This document shows, piece after piece, positions 50,930 to 53,561 of a DNA stretch of 53,561 nt (position 1 is its first letter; every line of letters starts with the position of its first letter). Below the pieces are notes generated by a model. The model was given only the letters and a program-made list of their open reading frames with translations, was not told where the DNA came from and searched no databases. The position numbers were made by a program, and so were the translations under genes. The stretch is from an uncultured Eubacteriales bacterium. GTDB taxonomy: Bacteria > Bacillota > Clostridia > Lachnospirales > CAG-274. Where the stretch lies: assembly GCA_905201505.1 (NCBI GenBank), contig CAJKOJ010000005.1, positions 1 to 53,561 on the forward strand, in the 5' to 3' direction.

Positions 50930-52567
50930 TTAGAAAATATTTTTACCTTTTACAAGAACCACCCAGTTACCCTCTTTTATAACTCTCTCTGTATCTTTCA
51001 AAATAATATGATTTCTGTCAACCATATCATCATATTCGCTTGCAGTAAACAGCACAAAGTATTTATCCTGACCCTGCTGCTCATCATACCACACATTATC
51101 GGTATTAAGCCATCCTCTTCTTGGATTACTCTCATCAAAGTTTACATCTCTAACTTTAACCTTACTGCTTGAGAGCAAAGTTAAAATATTAGCATTCCAA
51201 TATGTTGCATAACCATAAGTTAAATTATTTCTTTCCAAAAGCTCAATTGCCTTTTCTTTGTCGCTGTCATTTCCGTAATTCGCTGGCATTGCTGCAATCT
51301 GTCCTACAGTTATAACACAAGATGATACAACAAGAGAAGCAATAATAGTGCAAACTCTCTTTTTATCTGCTGCTGCCCAAAGGTGTTTCCACACTGTTAC
51401 ATTTACAACTACAGCTGAACATATAATTGGAGAAAGACGCCAGTTAACGCTTGATAAATTGCCAAATACATAGCCATACAATATAAACGCAGTCATTAAC
51501 CAGTGGAAAAGTAAAACAACCCTTTCATTTCTGTTAAATTTTTTAAATATAAAAATACCGTAAACAGGCACCAAGAAAAGGACAAGGCTTCCCGCCATTT
51601 TTACAGCTGCAAAAATATTTTCTGCTTCTGTTATAGACGCTCCGATTTTGTAATCTGCTCCCAATAAAGAAGTCCAATGCTTAAGAAATTTTAACGCATT
51701 TTCACTCCATTCCGAACTGTCTGAAATTACAGAATACGCACTTCCGTATCCAGCAGGAATCCCCCTTGAAACAGCACTTAATGCCAATCCGCCCAAACCT
51801 GTTGCACATATTATTATAACGGCAGATATGAATAAAGATTTGTTTTCTTTTGAAAATACCTTTTTATCAGTATCAAAAACTACTGCAATCAAAAGTCCTC
51901 CAATAACAGGTATTGATGAAAGTGCAAGCGTTGTAACACCGTCAAAAGCACTAAAAAACGCCCATATACCAATTAAAACCGCATATATAATAACTTTCTT
52001 ATTATTTCCGAAAGTATTTTTGTTTTCATAATATGTATTAATAAAGTATAAGCAAAGTGCCAAAAGAACAAAAGCCAGAAAAGCACCTAAGCTATAATGA
52101 ATTATATGTTCCCAGAAAAGTTCCCTCAGTTTAACACTTGAAGAAACTGTGATAAGCTCAATACAAACTGTAATAAGTGCCCAATTTCTGTTCCACTTCA
52201 TTCCTCTTAACATAAAGTAAAGTGCCGCTGTAAAAAGCAAAAGAAAAACAATCATAGAAAGTCTGTAGGCAAACATTGTAAATCCAAATATTTTTACAAA
52301 AGGATATACTAAAAAAGTACTTCCAAACGGCAGCAGATATGGATAACGAAAAGTTGTACTGAATAACTTCCCGCTTTCAACTGTTGCCTGTGCCCACGTC
52401 ATTGTATCAACACAATCAGAGTGTAAATAGCCCTTTGATGGTCCCAGCATATAGTATATTACAATTAAAAAAGCTGCAGCAGCAAATATCAATGGCAAAA
52501 TAGATATTATATTCTTATTTGACTGCTTAAGTTCATTTACTTTTTTTATTTTATTCATAACTATCAT
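50930..52567 (-). CDS. Polytopic membrane protein, GT-C glycosyltransferase-like
   Basis: 545 residues with about ten membrane helices and a soluble C-terminal domain (about 440-545). After the first helix the outside loop has HSDCVDTMTWAQATVESGK, in the position where GT-C enzymes (PMT/ArnT-like) carry their acidic catalytic pair. TTFRYPYLLPFGSTFLVYPF follows. The fold suggests transfer of a lipid-linked sugar to an outside acceptor, but I recognise no specific family. It starts 10 bases after fumA stops and ends 25 bases before fumB begins, all on one strand, with a weak ribosome-binding site (AAAGA). Its place inside the fumarase operon is unexpected. Confidence 0.65.
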   Translation of the reverse strand: MIVMNKIKKVNELKQSNKNIISILPLIFAAAAFLIVIYYMLGPSKGYLHSDCVDTMTWAQATVESGKLFSTTFRYPYLLPFGSTFLVYPFVKIFGFTMFAYRLSMIVFLLLFTAALYFMLRGMKWNRNWALITVCIELITVSSSVKLRELFWEHIIHYSLGAFLAFVLLALCLYFINTYYENKNTFGNNKKVIIYAVLIGIWAFFSAFDGVTTLALSSIPVIGGLLIAVVFDTDKKVFSKENKSLFISAVIIICATGLGGLALSAVSRGIPAGYGSAYSVISDSSEWSENALKFLKHWTSLLGADYKIGASITEAENIFAAVKMAGSLVLFLVPVYGIFIFKKFNRNERVVLLFHWLMTAFILYGYVFGNLSSVNWRLSPIICSAVVVNVTVWKHLWAAADKKRVCTIIASLVVSSCVITVGQIAAMPANYGNDSDKEKAIELLERNNLTYGYATYWNANILTLLSSSKVKVRDVNFDESNPRRGWLNTDNVWYDEQQGQDKYFVLFTASEYDDMVDRNHIILKDTERVIKEGNWVVLVKGKNIF

Positions 52568-52576
52568 TATTCTTTA

Positions 52577-53419
52577 TTATATCGTAACTTCACTGTGCCT
52601 TGTAACATGACAGCTTATATTAACAGCTAAAGGCAACCCGGCAATATGAGTTGCATAGGTTTCAATATTTAATCCTAATATTGTTGTTTTACCGCCCAAG
52701 CCCTGAGGTCCTATTCCAAGGTTATTTGCTCTTTCAAGCAGTTCTTCTTCTATTCTTCTTATATGCTCCTTATCCGATTTAGAACCAACAGGTCTTAAAA
52801 GTGCCTTTTTAGCAAGTTTTGTACACATCTCAAAGTTACCGCCAATTCCCACACCTACTACCATTGGCGGGCATGGATTCGGTCCTGCCTTTTCAATGCA
52901 GTCTATAATGGCATTTTTAACACCCTCTGTACCATCAGAAGGTTTAAGCATATATACTTTACTCATATTTTCACTGCCAAAACCTTTTGGTGCCACTTCA
53001 ATATGCACTTTATCCCCCTCTACAATATCATAATGAATAATTGCAGGTGTATTATCCTTAGTATTTACTCTTATAAGAGGATCAGATACAACAGATTTCC
53101 TTAAATAACCTTCCGCATAACCCTGACGCACACCTTCATTTACAGCATCTGTTAAATTGCCCCCTGTAAAATGAACATCTTGACCTATTTCCATAAAAAT
53201 AACTGCCATACCCGTATCCTGACAAATTGGCTTCATTTTATTTTTTGCAAGATCTGCATTATTAATAAGCTGAGATAAAATGTTTTTACCTATTTCAGAT
53301 TTTTCTTCATTTTCAGCCTTTTTAAGTGCTGAATACACGTCTGCATTAAGACAGCAATTAGCCTTTATACACATATCCTTTATAGCTGATGTAATTTTTG
53401 CCACATCAATTTCCCTCAT
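52577..53419 (-). CDS. fumA: Class I fumarate hydratase, alpha (N-terminal) subunit
   Basis: 280 residues. It carries the [4Fe-4S] cluster: KPICQDTGMAVIFMEIG, PNPCPPMVVGVGIGGNFEMC and the third Cys region near LNIETYATHIAGLPLAVNISCH. GIGPQGLGGKTT is the substrate loop. AAGGAGA precedes the ATG. First gene of the fumA / membrane protein / fumB unit, with its own promoter. Confidence 0.94.
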   Translation of the reverse strand: MREIDVAKITSAIKDMCIKANCCLNADVYSALKKAENEEKSEIGKNILSQLINNADLAKNKMKPICQDTGMAVIFMEIGQDVHFTGGNLTDAVNEGVRQGYAEGYLRKSVVSDPLIRVNTKDNTPAIIHYDIVEGDKVHIEVAPKGFGSENMSKVYMLKPSDGTEGVKNAIIDCIEKAGPNPCPPMVVGVGIGGNFEMCTKLAKKALLRPVGSKSDKEHIRRIEEELLERANNLGIGPQGLGGKTTILGLNIETYATHIAGLPLAVNISCHVTRHSEVTI

Positions 53420-53458
53420 TACACTATCTCCTTACATATGGATTTAATCATATTTATA

Positions 53459-53487
53459 ATTATATCAAAAGTATTTGCTGCTTACAA
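53459..53487 (-). promoter_or_regulatory. Promoter of the fumarase operon
   Basis: TTGTAA (53487-53482), 17 bases, TATAAT (53464-53459). Confidence 0.65.
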
Positions 53488-53510
53488 TAAAAAGTTATTT
53501 TTATTTTGTT

Positions 53511-53536
53511 AAAGTGTCAATGATTGGTTACACTTT
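53511..53536. repeat. Inverted repeat at the window edge
   Basis: AAAGTGT and ACACTTT with a 12-base spacer, about 25 bases upstream of the fumA -35. It may be an operator or the weak terminator of a gene beyond the window. Confidence 0.3.
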
Positions 53537-53561
53537 TATTTAAAGTAAATTGTCAAGAATA

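Noticed and set aside
1..53561. CRISPR array, insertion sequence or prophage
   Set aside because: No regularly spaced repeats, transposase, integrase or phage structural gene was seen in any frame.

Overview
This is an AT-rich stretch of a chromosome from a spore-forming, anaerobic member of the Clostridia (Firmicutes). The evidence is a SigK-type sporulation sigma factor, a hybrid-cluster protein, a two-subunit oxygen-sensitive class I fumarase, SLH, stalk and GLUG surface proteins, BlaI/BlaR1, very regular Gram-positive ribosome-binding sites, and short Rho-independent terminators between almost all genes. A secreted PL1 pectate lyase, a mannonate dehydratase and a GH13 glucosidase point to a plant-polysaccharide user, probably from the gut. 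I infer a pectin-using relative of Monoglobus or Lachnospiraceae but cannot fix the genus. I see no insertion sequence, prophage, CRISPR array or rRNA.

Layout. 1-6.3 kb is an envelope region: a double-frameshifted XRE regulator, a secreted YHYH/Ig-like protein, and a minus-strand unit of an SLH protein, an unlisted 53-residue peptide and a large GLUG-repeat secreted protein, then a stalk-domain protein. 6.3-12.1 kb is mostly housekeeping on the minus strand: wecA/tagO, upp, rpiB; a Sua5-type t6A enzyme with a SEC-C protein; radA with a small conserved protein. 12.1-17.5 kb holds a pseudouridine synthase and a secreted transglutaminase-like protein (plus strand), then pectate lyase and sigK (minus). 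17.6-22.4 kb holds glycerol dehydrogenase, an aquaporin, a MerR regulator with a textbook 19-base-spacer promoter, and hcp. 22.4-29 kb holds an autoregulated blaI-blaR1 pair with no beta-lactamase gene beside it, uxuA, and a soluble hybrid histidine kinase. 29-34 kb holds argH, a 2-hydroxyacid dehydrogenase, an unknown protein and phosphoglucomutase. 34-39.5 kb holds a PEPCK-like DUF4914 protein behind a long structured leader that contains an intrinsic terminator, and ftsK/spoIIIE. 39.7-46.5 kb holds purK-purE, an XRE regulator, and a minus-strand series yajC, rnz, ECF sigma factor, small membrane protein, tsaD, aminotransferase. 46.6-53.5 kb holds a YbaK-type editing protein, GH13, a nitrilase-family amidase, tRNA-Arg(CCG), and a fumA / membrane glycosyltransferase-like / fumB operon.

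How the genes connect: Sua5/TsaC and TsaD are the two core enzymes of tRNA t6A synthesis, at separate loci. UxuA, pectate lyase and GH13 serve carbohydrate use. BlaI/BlaR1, the ECF pair, MerR and the histidine kinase are sensing modules. Several annotated-length starts were shortened because the ribosome-binding site or a -10 box falls inside the longer reading frame (rpiB, rsuA, gldA, merR, DUF4914, purK, aminotransferase, ECF sigma). The most unusual items are the DUF4914 leader RNA, the SLH/peptide/GLUG unit, the membrane protein between fumA and fumB, the orphan BlaI/BlaR1 pair, the sigK ribosome-binding site held in a hairpin, and a tRNA-Arg with a mismatched D stem.
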